From Cyclobacteriaceae bacterium (lineage in GTDB: Bacteria > Bacteroidota > Bacteroidia > Cytophagales > Cyclobacteriaceae), in the NCBI GenBank assembly GCA_020436085.1, contig JAGQYM010000035.1, positions 1-48,248 of the forward strand: 48,248 bases of DNA. The letters are read 5' to 3'. Positions 33,671 to 41,787 of this stretch are shown in pieces. The notes beneath the pieces were generated by a model, which was not told the origin of the DNA, ran no database searches, and saw only the letters and a list, made by a program, of their open reading frames with translations. Position 1 is the stretch's first letter; the number at the start of each line of letters is the position of its first letter. A program made the translations under genes and the position numbers.

Positions 33671-34528
33671 TTAAATTTTCTGAACGAAGTCAATAAGATC
33701 TTTTGCAAAACGTTCAGGCTTTTCCCAATGAATAGCATGGCCTGCATCGTGGTAGAGAATGAACGTTGCATTAGAAATTCCATTAGCAAGGCGTTCCTGA
33801 TCTTTCTGCGGACAGATCACATCCTTGCCGCCACAAATTACCATCGCTGGGCATTGAATTTTATATAGACTATCGATCAAGTTAGTGGACAGATGTGTCT
33901 GTGCGACTTTCTTCCAAACATTAGCCGGTACCTTCATTGTTTCATCGATGAATAATTTAAGCATTGCATCATCAATAGGGTTTGATAGTGTACTTGTTTG
34001 AAACTCTTCAGCAAAATTGCGATCAATCGGGCCAGTGGATTTTATTATCCCGTCCAAAAATTCTGGTATTCCCGGATTATCACCATACCAGGTATCCGAG
34101 CTTACGATGACGATACTGCGCGCGAGATTCGGATAGTCGGCTGCAAACTGTTGTGCTACCAGGCCACCCATTGAATGTCCCACTACTATGCAAGTTCCCA
34201 GCTTCTTCATATTAATGAACTCTGCCAGGTCATCTGCAAAGATTTTTAAGGTGTATCCATTTTCAGGTTTCGAAGAATTGCCGTGGCCGCGTTGGCTCAT
34301 AGCGATCAGGTGGTAGCCCTTTGGAAGACGTGGTAAAATATCTTCAAATGAGTGCCACGAATCAGTATATCCGTGCAAGAAAATGATCGTAGTTCCTGTT
34401 GAATCTCCTTGTTCAACATAGTTAAGTTGAACACCTGTCGAAAGCGAGATTGTTTGCTCGACCAGGTCTTTGCCCATCATGGTAATTGATATGAAGATCA
34501 AAATAAGGAGTGAGATGTATTTGCGCAT
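33671..34528 (-). CDS. Alpha/beta hydrolase, probably exported
   Basis: The 285-residue protein begins with a hydrophobic signal or anchor (ISLLILIFISITMM), followed by the alpha/beta hydrolase core. It has the oxyanion motif LHGYTDSW at 51-58, nucleophile elbow VVGHSMGG with Ser119, and catalytic His264 in YHDAGHAIHWEKPERF. It resembles haloperoxidase/esterase-like enzymes; the substrate is unknown. The leader directly upstream contains an elaborate nested palindrome (34534-34584), and the next gene upstream is a Crp/Fnr regulator. Confidence 0.9.
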   Translation of the reverse strand: MRKYISLLILIFISITMMGKDLVEQTISLSTGVQLNYVEQGDSTGTTIIFLHGYTDSWHSFEDILPRLPKGYHLIAMSQRGHGNSSKPENGYTLKIFADDLAEFINMKKLGTCIVVGHSMGGLVAQQFAADYPNLARSIVIVSSDTWYGDNPGIPEFLDGIIKSTGPIDRNFAEEFQTSTLSNPIDDAMLKLFIDETMKVPANVWKKVAQTHLSTNLIDSLYKIQCPAMVICGGKDVICPQKDQERLANGISNATFILYHDAGHAIHWEKPERFAKDLIDFVQKI

Positions 34529-34533
34529 ATAGT

Positions 34534-34584
34534 TATAGTTTTATTGTCCATGAACCGCTTAGCGGTTTCGCGGGCAAAACTATA
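34534..34584. promoter_or_regulatory. Nested double palindrome upstream of the hydrolase
   Basis: An outer perfect 9-base repeat, TATAGTTTT (34534-34542) and AAAACTATA (34576-34584), encloses an inner one, AACCGCT (34553-34559) and AGCGGTT (34561-34567). The outer arm ends six bases from the hydrolase ATG. It could be a regulator's operator, a structured leader or a dispersed repeat; the sequence alone does not decide. Confidence 0.45.
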
Positions 34585-34658
34585 TTCCTGCGTGGCGGGA
34601 TACTATTGATCTATGTTAGTAAATGCGGGCTAGCAAGCTTTAGGTAGTCAAGCTCTAT

Positions 34659-35225
34659 TTAGGAGGTAATTTTTTTTCTAATTCTGCTTAAGCTCTCCGG
34701 TTGTATACCAAGATATTTCGCCAGCTTATTGACCGGAAGTTGCTGAATATACTGGCTATGCTCTTCAATGAGTTGTAAGTACAATTCTTCAGCCGTCTTG
34801 CTCAAAAACTCCTTCTCCCTTTTAGCCTTACGCATGTAGGCATGTTCTACCAGAATCCGACCCAATTTGTTTACCTCAATTGAGGAGGGATAATTTGAAT
34901 ATATTTCATGATGCTCAAAGTATTCCACCTCACAGTCGGTGAGCGCGGTCATTTTTGTATCGGAGGGTATTTGTAAAAGAAAGGATGTCAAACAGGTCAC
35001 AGGTTCATTGGGAAAGAAGAAATCAAGAATTTTTTCAGAGGTATCATTCTTGATGGCCAGCTCAATTATTCCTGTATTGATAAAATAGACTCTGTTCTCT
35101 ACTGCGCCATAATCTGTAATGATGGTGCCTTTTGCGATTTCAGTATTGAAAATTGTAAACGGCAAATCTTTTTGGGAAGGTGCCTTTTCGTTGATAATAC
35201 TTCGATAGAAGTCGATGAATTTCAT
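34659..35225 (-). CDS. Crp/Fnr-family transcriptional regulator
   Basis: The 188-residue protein has a cyclic-nucleotide-binding-type beta roll (about 25-115: KGTIITDYGAVENRVYFINTGIIELAIK) and a C-terminal helix-turn-helix (YIQQLPVNKLAKYLGIQPESLSRIRKKI). There are no Fnr-type cysteines, and the nucleotide-binding loop is not the canonical Crp form, so the signal is unknown. It is the usual short Bacteroidota form. It is between the DUF885 peptidase (49 bases upstream) and the hydrolase (130 bases downstream) and may control either. Confidence 0.9.
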   Translation of the reverse strand: MKFIDFYRSIINEKAPSQKDLPFTIFNTEIAKGTIITDYGAVENRVYFINTGIIELAIKNDTSEKILDFFFPNEPVTCLTSFLLQIPSDTKMTALTDCEVEYFEHHEIYSNYPSSIEVNKLGRILVEHAYMRKAKREKEFLSKTAEELYLQLIEEHSQYIQQLPVNKLAKYLGIQPESLSRIRKKITS

Positions 35226-35274
35226 GTTGCTTTGTCAGACTGAAAGCTAACGTCTGTTGAATATATCGTTCGGT

Positions 35275-36996
35275 TTATTTTTTGTAAAACTTCCACGAGG
35301 TTTTAAAGTTCTTTTTCAGTGGTTGGTCTGTCAGGATTGCGCGTACCATTTCTACTGGCATGCTGTTCTCATGCATTACCGCGTCATGGAATTGCTTCAT
35401 TGTCATTTTGTCTCCATCAACCAACTCTTTGCGCAACGCATAGAACTGGAGTCCGCCAGTCATGTAGGCCAATTGGTATAACGGTCCATAGTGCGTGGTG
35501 AAAGACCTTCGCACTTCGCCTTCAGCGTTGGCCCGCTCGAAACCTACCCGATCAACCAGGAAATCGATGCACTGCTGCGGCATCCACTTGCCGAGGTGAT
35601 AGTTCAAAGAGAAGATAATTCTCGCACAACGATGCATGCGCCAGAACAGCATTCCGATCCTATCTTCTGGTGAGCGCGGAAAATTCATGTCCCACAAGGT
35701 AAGTTCCATGTACAGTGCCCAGCCCTCCGTCCAGAATGGTGTGCGGAAATTTCGATAGGACTTGTAGCGATTGTTCATGAATCGCTGAAGGTGATGACCT
35801 GCAATGATTTCGTGGTGAACAGTAGCCCTGGAAAAATGGGGGTTATTACCTCTCATACTCATGAGCTTGTCCTCATGCGTCATTGTGTTTGTTGGATATG
35901 AGATACTGAAAGTTTCTCCACCGGTGAAAAACGGATTGATCAATTGACGTTCTGGAGTCATCATTATCATGCGCCAACTCTCTTCTGCAATAGGCGGGAT
36001 TGTGATCATGTCATGTTCCTTCAGAAATGCAATTGACTGATTGTAAAGATCCATCATTGCATCAGGTTGTTTTCCAGCTGGCACATAAGACTGTTTTACT
36101 TTTTCCTGAGCTTTCTGCCAGTCGTTTCCAAAACCCATCTCTTTAGTCGCCTTCAACAATTCTGCGTCACACCACGCAAATTCTTTGTTGGCAATTTCAA
36201 TAAGTTCCTCAGGTGTGTAGGGGATCATTTCGTATTGAAGCAGGCGTACGAGTTCGTCTCTGCCAATTGGAAATCCAATGATTCCACTTCCATCGTCTTT
36301 GGGTAAGGTAGCCTGATCAATTTTTTTACTTACAAGACTTGCATACTTAGAAAGTGTAGAGTCAAGTTTTTTTGTGGGTTCGGCCGCCCACCATGTAAAC
36401 TCCGGATCATATCCATTGTAAAAATCATAAACACTCCTCAATGCTTTTTGCTGACCCAAGATGGTTCCCTTTGCCCGCGCTACCAGTGCCCGAGTCATGT
36501 CAGGCTGCTTATCAAGAGAGAGAATAGCCTGTTGCAATTGGCTGTTCACGCTGTTGAGTTGCTCAGCCACCTCGCTTGCGTTTAATTGATGGCCCCTTCG
36601 TCTTTGTTTCTCAAGTTCATAAATGGGATTTCCAGGACTTGTGAGTTTGCTCACCTGGTTGCATTCCCTTTCCTCAATACCGAGTTGGTATAGCTTACTT
36701 TCGATGTCTCTTTTGAAAAGCAAATAGTCCACTTTACCGCCAGTCGAGATATTATCAAACGGGAGTTTGTCTAGCTGAGTCAGGTAGTCACTATATATGC
36801 TCTTTAGCCTATCTCTTCTTTCGGCAGTGTTTGGGATCACATAGAATCGCTCCAGGCTTCCCTCATCTTCAGCGAAGTGAACCATAAGATTGTTGACTTC
36901 ACTGGTTTGCAAGAGCAGATCATTTTGAGCTTTGGTTGTAAAACTGAGAAACATCAAGGTAATCAGTGCGGCAAAAGGGTAGAGGTTTTTATTCAT
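35275..36996 (-). CDS. DUF885 family secreted metallopeptidase
   Basis: The 573-residue protein has a signal peptide (MNKNLYPFAALITLMFLSFTTKAQ) and the DUF885 zinc motif HHEIIAGHHLQ at 394-404 (His395, Glu396, His401), followed by the Glu-bearing EGWALYMELTLWD about 25 residues later. This is an HExxxxH-like thermolysin-clan arrangement with a glycine insertion. Members are M3/M32-related peptidases, probably acting on oligopeptides in the periplasm. Length and motifs are complete. The gene is divergent from the SprB-repeat protein across a 248-base gap. Confidence 0.9.
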   Translation of the reverse strand: MNKNLYPFAALITLMFLSFTTKAQNDLLLQTSEVNNLMVHFAEDEGSLERFYVIPNTAERRDRLKSIYSDYLTQLDKLPFDNISTGGKVDYLLFKRDIESKLYQLGIEERECNQVSKLTSPGNPIYELEKQRRRGHQLNASEVAEQLNSVNSQLQQAILSLDKQPDMTRALVARAKGTILGQQKALRSVYDFYNGYDPEFTWWAAEPTKKLDSTLSKYASLVSKKIDQATLPKDDGSGIIGFPIGRDELVRLLQYEMIPYTPEELIEIANKEFAWCDAELLKATKEMGFGNDWQKAQEKVKQSYVPAGKQPDAMMDLYNQSIAFLKEHDMITIPPIAEESWRMIMMTPERQLINPFFTGGETFSISYPTNTMTHEDKLMSMRGNNPHFSRATVHHEIIAGHHLQRFMNNRYKSYRNFRTPFWTEGWALYMELTLWDMNFPRSPEDRIGMLFWRMHRCARIIFSLNYHLGKWMPQQCIDFLVDRVGFERANAEGEVRRSFTTHYGPLYQLAYMTGGLQFYALRKELVDGDKMTMKQFHDAVMHENSMPVEMVRAILTDQPLKKNFKTSWKFYKK

Positions 36997-37064
36997 GATG
37001 AAAGTTTTAACGATTATTAAATATAGGGCACACGCAAGTTGGCGATGAGCCTTTAGAATAAGTA

Positions 37065-37087
37065 TAATCGCGATTACAGAATAATCG
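37065..37087. promoter_or_regulatory. Perfect palindrome TAATCGCGATTA with an extra half-site
   Basis: TAATCGCGATTA at 37065-37076 is a perfect 12-base palindrome, followed six bases later by another TAATCG (37082-37087). It lies in the gap between the divergent DUF885 and SprB-protein genes and is a candidate operator. I see no TAnnTTTG box in this 248-base gap. Confidence 0.4.
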
Positions 37088-37244
37088 GGTGTTTGGGATA
37101 AGCGATGGCTTTTGCCTGTTCCAAGGTCTCCCGAAAAGTGGTAACCAGCCCTTTATCGCTCTAAATGACAATTAGTCGTTTTCAGGGTCTGTAGGTGGGA
37201 TGCTACTGCTTAAAGGCACCATTATGTGCGAATTTATGGTGTCT

Positions 37245-39881
37245 ATGAAATCATGTAAACTACCTGTCAGTTGTGCTGTCGTGTTTTTGATGCTTGTGTC
37301 GTTTATGACTTACGGGCAAAATGAACGTGGCGGAAAACCAAAACACCATCCAAAACCTGAGCCGGACTGTGAGTCGCTTGATTTCCAAACGGAGGTTATC
37401 AGCGTTGAAGATATTGAGGGTGGGTGTGTTAGATATCAATACAAGGTAAAAACTGATGGTACCTGCAGGTATGATCTGTCTCACTACACCGTTGCGATAC
37501 CGTGTGGCACGGTTCAAGATATTACCAATTCGAGAAAGTGGAAGCAGTCGATCGGAAAAGACCCGACCACCGGCTTGGTTGGATTTAAGATCGATGATGT
37601 TCCTTATTTCGGGAAGTCGAAGGGTGATTATTTCACTGTCAGTTTCGTAGTGTGTGGTGACGGTTGCGAAGAGAAACCAACAGAGGTTGCCTACAAAGCC
37701 GGACAATGTGTTGTGTATGAAACACTGACCTATCCTGATGATGATTCAGACGGTGGTGGAGATGATGGAGGAGGAGATAATGGTGGTGGTGGTGATGATG
37801 ATGGTGGTGATGACGGAGGAGGCGATAATGACGGGGGAGATAATGGTGGAGGAGGAGATGACACTGGCACGTGCTCCACATTGCTAGCGACTTTATTGTC
37901 AAATCAGGTTACATGCAAAGGTTTGGCAAATGGTTCTGTTTCGGTACAAGTTGAGGATGGAACTGCACCTATTACCTACCGATGGAGCAATGGATCGACT
38001 GAATCATCCATATCTAATTTAACGCCAGGTATCTATGGTGTTACCCTTACAGATGCTGATGGAAACGTATTGACGTTTTCATCAGAGATTTCTGAACCAG
38101 ATGCAATCACCATCTCAGAATCAATAACTCAGCCTTCATGTAGCGTGTCAGGCGATGGGGCTATTTCCCTTTCCGTTAGTGGAGGCACAGCACCTTACAC
38201 TTTTGCATGGACTAATGGGGCGGCTGCTCAAAGCATTACAAATCTTAACGCTGGCACCTTCCAGGTTTATGTAACTGATGCAGTCGGATGTCTTGCGCAA
38301 AAAACGTTTTCACTGGTGGGAACTTCTCAATTGATCTTGAGTGCTATCCCCACGCCAACCTCCTGCGGACAATCAACGGGCTCTATTAACCTCACTGTTT
38401 CAGGAGGTCAGGCGCCTTATACATACTCATGGAATAATGGATCAACCAGTGAAGACATCCAGAATTTGCCAACTGGCTCTTATCGAGTGGTTGTAACTGA
38501 CGCTGGTGGATGTCAAACCATTGGAAATTATTTTGTTCAAGAGACTACAGATCTTCGCGTCACTTTTCAAGTTGTAAAGTCTAACTGCTTCAATGATCCT
38601 GTTGGTGCGATTGATTTGACTGTGACGGGTGGAACTGCACCTTACTCGTATAACTGGCAGCATGGACCGACATCACAGGACGTCTCCGGGCTAATTTCTG
38701 GTATCTATCGTGTAACGGTGACTGATAACTCAGGGTGTTCGCAATTGTCAACCATTCTTGTTCAACGAGAGACTCTTCAGGTGACTGCACAAGTAGTGCA
38801 GCCAACTTGTTCAGGCGGAACTGATGGCAGCGTTGTTCTTAATCCGATTTCAGGAACGGGACCTTACACCTATGCGTGGTCAAACGGTGGCTCTGGAAAA
38901 TCGGTATCAAACCTTGGTGCAGGAAACTATACTGTGACTGTGACTGATGCTACTGGTTGCAGCGTTACCTTGTCATACACACTTATTTCTCCATCAGCTA
39001 TTGCAATCACTACTCACACCAGCAATTCACTTTGTGGTGAAGAAGGTTCTTTCTCTGCCGGAGTTACGGTATCTGGAGGCAGCCCACCTTACCAATATCA
39101 ATGGTCGAATGGTCAAACTGCTGCGAACCTTTTGAATCTCAACTCGGGTGAGTACGAGGTTACTGTTACCGACTCGAGAGGATGTGCCGCATCTGAAACC
39201 ATTACAATTTTGTCGTCTGATTTTGAATTCGAATGTATAATTGAGGAGCCTGCTCAACCGGCATGTCAGTCGTTTGGAAATGCTATTAGTTCGACCGTGC
39301 AGGATGCTGACTCCTATGTTTGGTCGGTGGCAAGCGATGACGACAGCTGGAAAATAACATCCGGACAGTCGACCTCATCTGCGATCTTCACGGCAGGAAA
39401 TAGTGGAACGCAAGCCACATTCACTTTGACAACCACAAAAGGAGGATGTACTAAAACCTGCGATTATATTTTAACCAATGGTTGTGAAGTGAAAGACAAC
39501 ACTGGTGGAGGTGCTCCGGGCACAGATGATCCATGTGCAACGCAGAGTGATCCACCGGAAAATCCGTCTGAGCCGGTGGAGGAAGAGCCAGTGCCAGATG
39601 AGGATGATGAGAGTTCTGCCCCGGTTATTTGCGCTTATCCGAATCCATTCGAGTCTGAGTTGCGATTTGAGTGGACTGCAAAGCATGACGACTACGCGTG
39701 GCTGGATATATTCGATCAGCATGGTCGTCTTGTGAAACGCCTTTACGATGGCGAAGTGAAAAAAGGGCATAAGTACTCTGCGCAATGGGAAGACAGAAAC
39801 TCTGGGAACTGCATTATGTTCTATCGCTACTCATCTTCTCATGAGACGATGAGAGGAAAACTAATGAAGCGAGGGCGATAG
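37245..39881 (+). CDS. SprB-repeat surface protein with Asp/Gly linker and T9SS sorting domain
   Basis: From the ATG at 37245 the protein is 878 residues with a signal peptide (MKSCKLPVSCAVVFLMLVSF...). In order it has: an N-terminal Cys-containing beta domain of about 120 residues (HYTVAIPCGTVQDITNSRKW, DPTTGLVGFKIDDVPYFG) that I do not recognise as a named family; a linker of about 45 Asp/Gly residues (about 37735-37865); six SprB repeats (each with APYTYxWSNG and YxVTVTDxxGC); a PKD-like segment; an acidic Pro/Glu spacer; and a type A T9SS C-terminal domain (AYPNPFESELRFEW ... GKLMKRG). It should be secreted by the type IX system and attached to the cell surface, probably in adhesion or gliding. 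Confidence 0.92.
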   Translation: MKSCKLPVSCAVVFLMLVSFMTYGQNERGGKPKHHPKPEPDCESLDFQTEVISVEDIEGGCVRYQYKVKTDGTCRYDLSHYTVAIPCGTVQDITNSRKWKQSIGKDPTTGLVGFKIDDVPYFGKSKGDYFTVSFVVCGDGCEEKPTEVAYKAGQCVVYETLTYPDDDSDGGGDDGGGDNGGGGDDDGGDDGGGDNDGGDNGGGGDDTGTCSTLLATLLSNQVTCKGLANGSVSVQVEDGTAPITYRWSNGSTESSISNLTPGIYGVTLTDADGNVLTFSSEISEPDAITISESITQPSCSVSGDGAISLSVSGGTAPYTFAWTNGAAAQSITNLNAGTFQVYVTDAVGCLAQKTFSLVGTSQLILSAIPTPTSCGQSTGSINLTVSGGQAPYTYSWNNGSTSEDIQNLPTGSYRVVVTDAGGCQTIGNYFVQETTDLRVTFQVVKSNCFNDPVGAIDLTVTGGTAPYSYNWQHGPTSQDVSGLISGIYRVTVTDNSGCSQLSTILVQRETLQVTAQVVQPTCSGGTDGSVVLNPISGTGPYTYAWSNGGSGKSVSNLGAGNYTVTVTDATGCSVTLSYTLISPSAIAITTHTSNSLCGEEGSFSAGVTVSGGSPPYQYQWSNGQTAANLLNLNSGEYEVTVTDSRGCAASETITILSSDFEFECIIEEPAQPACQSFGNAISSTVQDADSYVWSVASDDDSWKITSGQSTSSAIFTAGNSGTQATFTLTTTKGGCTKTCDYILTNGCEVKDNTGGGAPGTDDPCATQSDPPENPSEPVEEEPVPDEDDESSAPVICAYPNPFESELRFEWTAKHDDYAWLDIFDQHGRLVKRLYDGEVKKGHKYSAQWEDRNSGNCIMFYRYSSSHETMRGKLMKRGR
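37735..37865 (+). repeat. Low-complexity GGTGAT/GGAGAT tract encoding the Asp/Gly linker
   Basis: About 130 bases of imperfect GGT, GGA, GAT and GAC codons encode a linker of Asp and Gly with an occasional Asn. Acidic Asp/Gly-rich stretches often bind calcium or act as flexible stalks. The DNA is slippage-prone, so copy number may vary between strains and assemblies may collapse here. Confidence 0.8.
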
Positions 39882-39884
39882 GAA

Positions 39885-40286
39885 TTAGATTCCCATCGAG
39901 TCATAGACCACCACCTTCTCCCAAAGGTGGCCGTAGTCATTGACGAACTTAACGTGTATCGGATCTGTCTGATACGCGTTTTGATCTTCGATGCTATTAA
40001 AGAAAATCAATTCTGATACATCATAGCTGTCATCAATTACGTCACGCTTTTCTGTAGCTGCGGGGGTACCGATGTGTAAAGACTTCACGGTCTTTATAGC
40101 TTTGAGTGTTTTGAGCCCCTCGATTAATTTGTTTCGATCTGCTTCAGCGTCAGTGTTTTTTAACCAAAAAAATACATGATGCACCAAAGATTTAGCTGGC
40201 GCGAGTATTTGAGATGATTGAGTGATGGTGACTGCGCCTAAAGCAGCCAACGAAGTCTTGCCGATAAACTCACGTCTTGTTTTCAT
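39885..40286 (-). CDS. Tat-exported Dabb (stress-responsive A/B barrel) protein
   Basis: The ATG at 40286 gives 133 residues opening with a twin-arginine signal (MKTRREFIGKTSLAALGAVTI); the frame extends to 40370 but only into the palindromic intergenic region. The mature part is one ferredoxin-like Dabb domain (LVHHVFFWLKN, then LIEGLKTLKAIKTVKSLHIG and DVSELIFFNSIEDQNAYQTDPIHVKFV). Dabb proteins form dimeric barrels; a few are cyclases or oxygenases, most are uncharacterised. The stop lies three bases from that of the convergent SprB gene. Confidence 0.87.
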   Translation of the reverse strand: MKTRREFIGKTSLAALGAVTITQSSQILAPAKSLVHHVFFWLKNTDAEADRNKLIEGLKTLKAIKTVKSLHIGTPAATEKRDVIDDSYDVSELIFFNSIEDQNAYQTDPIHVKFVNDYGHLWEKVVVYDSMGI

Positions 40287-40288
40287 GA

Positions 40289-40368
40289 GTACAAGATAGT
40301 GTTTGGAATAATCTAATTGCTTGTAAAAATGAAGAATGGCAATCAATTGTCGTTTGATTATCTTGTAC
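40289..40368. promoter_or_regulatory. Inverted repeat GTACAAGATA / TATCTTGTAC spanning a divergent promoter region
   Basis: GTACAAGATA at 40289-40298 and TATCTTGTAC at 40359-40368 are perfect 10-base inverted copies 60 bases apart, one abutting each of the two divergent start codons (40286 minus, 40385 plus). Each copy reads TATCTTG toward its own gene, one base short of the TAnnTTTG -7 box. They may be paired promoters or operator half-sites. Confidence 0.45.
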
Positions 40369-40384
40369 AATAAACTTTTTAACT

Positions 40385-41785
40385 ATGAAGAACCTTCTGG
40401 TAAGTTGCTTAGGATTGGTTTTGTTCTGTTGCGCTCCTGTTGACAAACAGTCACAACAAACGATTGAAACGGTTGTATTTCCAGAACGAGCCAAGGACAT
40501 GACGATTTATGAAGTTAATATTCGTCAATACACGCCAGAAGGTACCTTTAATGCGTTCGCAGAGAAACTTCCCCGATTAAAAGAGCTTGGCGTTGATATG
40601 CTCTGGATTATGCCGATTCAGGCTATCGGGGAGAAGAACAGAAAAGGTTCGCTAGGGAGCTACTACTCTATTCGTGACTATAAGGCGACCAATCCTGAAT
40701 TCGGAACTTTGGAGGATTTTAAGGCTCTGGTGAACAAAGCTCACGAACTTGGATTTGTCGTAATTCTTGATTGGGTACCGAATCACAGTGCATGGGACAA
40801 TACCTGGGTGACTGAGCATCCGGAATATTATATGACCGACAGCGCTGCACAGTTTGTGAATAGCAGACTGAAGATGGGTGAAGACTATTACAAGAAGAAG
40901 GGGATTGGTGACCTCGTTTATGAGGCAGATTGGGATGACATTGCATTATTAAATCTTTACAATCCAGGAACGCGAGCAGCGATGATTGGTGCGATGAAGT
41001 ATTGGGTGACTGAGACAGACATTGACGGATTCAGAGCGGATCATCCGACTGAGGAGATACCGATGTTCTTTTGGGAGGAGGCTACGGCAGAAATCGATCC
41101 CATCAAAGATCTTTTTTGGCTTGCTGAGCGTGATGAGGCTCGTGTTCATTTGACATTCCATGCTAGTTATGAGTGGGGGCTACTTTCACTGACTGAACAC
41201 ATTGCTGAAGGGAAGGCAAAGGCGGATGACTTACATGATCACATTCTCTACGACATGGCATTATATGGACGCAGACCATTCAGGTTGAATATGATTACCA
41301 ATCACGATCGGAACGCATGGGAAGGTACAGTGTTTGAAAGATATGGTGATGGCGTAAAAGCTATGGCGGTATTCTCCTACATATCTTATGGAATGCCTGT
41401 GATGTACAGCGGACAGGAAGCGGGTATGAACAAGCGCTTGAAATTTTTTGAAAAGGACGCCATCGACTGGTCTGATCCAGATAATTATTTTTCTTTCTAT
41501 CAAAAATTAAATCAGATCAAAGCTGATAACAAGGCACTGTGGACTGGTGAGTTTGGAGGCGTGCCGCAGAAGATAGAGGATGGAAATGAGTATGTGTTTT
41601 CAATTGTGCGCAGTAAGGATGGCAATAAAGTAATTGCAATTATTAATATGTCGGGAGAAGAGCAGAAGGTTCAATTGAAAAACCAAAAGGGAAACATGAC
41701 TGACGTTTTCTCAAATCAATCTATTGAGGTTTCTTCGATTGAAAAACTTGCTCCCTGGCAATATTATGTGCTGATCGGGAATTAG
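40385..41785 (+). CDS. Alpha-amylase family (GH13) lipoprotein
   Basis: The 466-residue protein starts with a lipoprotein signal (LVLFCCAP, Cys15 or Cys16). The GH13 barrel follows with all catalytic residues: nucleophile Asp219 in DGFRAD, acid/base Glu248 in LAERDE and Asp308 in NHD, plus the conserved DWVPNHS at 129-135. A C-terminal beta domain (about 380-466) is present. It should hydrolyse or transfer alpha-glucans at the envelope; a Sus-type partner (SusC/SusD) is not in the window. It is convergent with the histidine kinase gene, with stops two bases apart. Confidence 0.93.
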   Translation: MKNLLVSCLGLVLFCCAPVDKQSQQTIETVVFPERAKDMTIYEVNIRQYTPEGTFNAFAEKLPRLKELGVDMLWIMPIQAIGEKNRKGSLGSYYSIRDYKATNPEFGTLEDFKALVNKAHELGFVVILDWVPNHSAWDNTWVTEHPEYYMTDSAAQFVNSRLKMGEDYYKKKGIGDLVYEADWDDIALLNLYNPGTRAAMIGAMKYWVTETDIDGFRADHPTEEIPMFFWEEATAEIDPIKDLFWLAERDEARVHLTFHASYEWGLLSLTEHIAEGKAKADDLHDHILYDMALYGRRPFRLNMITNHDRNAWEGTVFERYGDGVKAMAVFSYISYGMPVMYSGQEAGMNKRLKFFEKDAIDWSDPDNYFSFYQKLNQIKADNKALWTGEFGGVPQKIEDGNEYVFSIVRSKDGNKVIAIINMSGEEQKVQLKNQKGNMTDVFSNQSIEVSSIEKLAPWQYYVLIGN

Positions 41786-41787
41786 TA

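Noticed and set aside
37639-37902. Minus-strand open frame with a run of histidines and leucines
   Set aside because: It is the antisense of the Asp/Gly-coding tract of the SprB protein; the histidine run is just GAT/GGT read backwards, and there is no start context or family match.
37880-39230. Repeated DNA blocks that might suggest a CRISPR or tandem array
   Set aside because: The repeats are protein-level SprB repeats of about 80 codons with diverged DNA; there are no short identical repeats with unique spacers.
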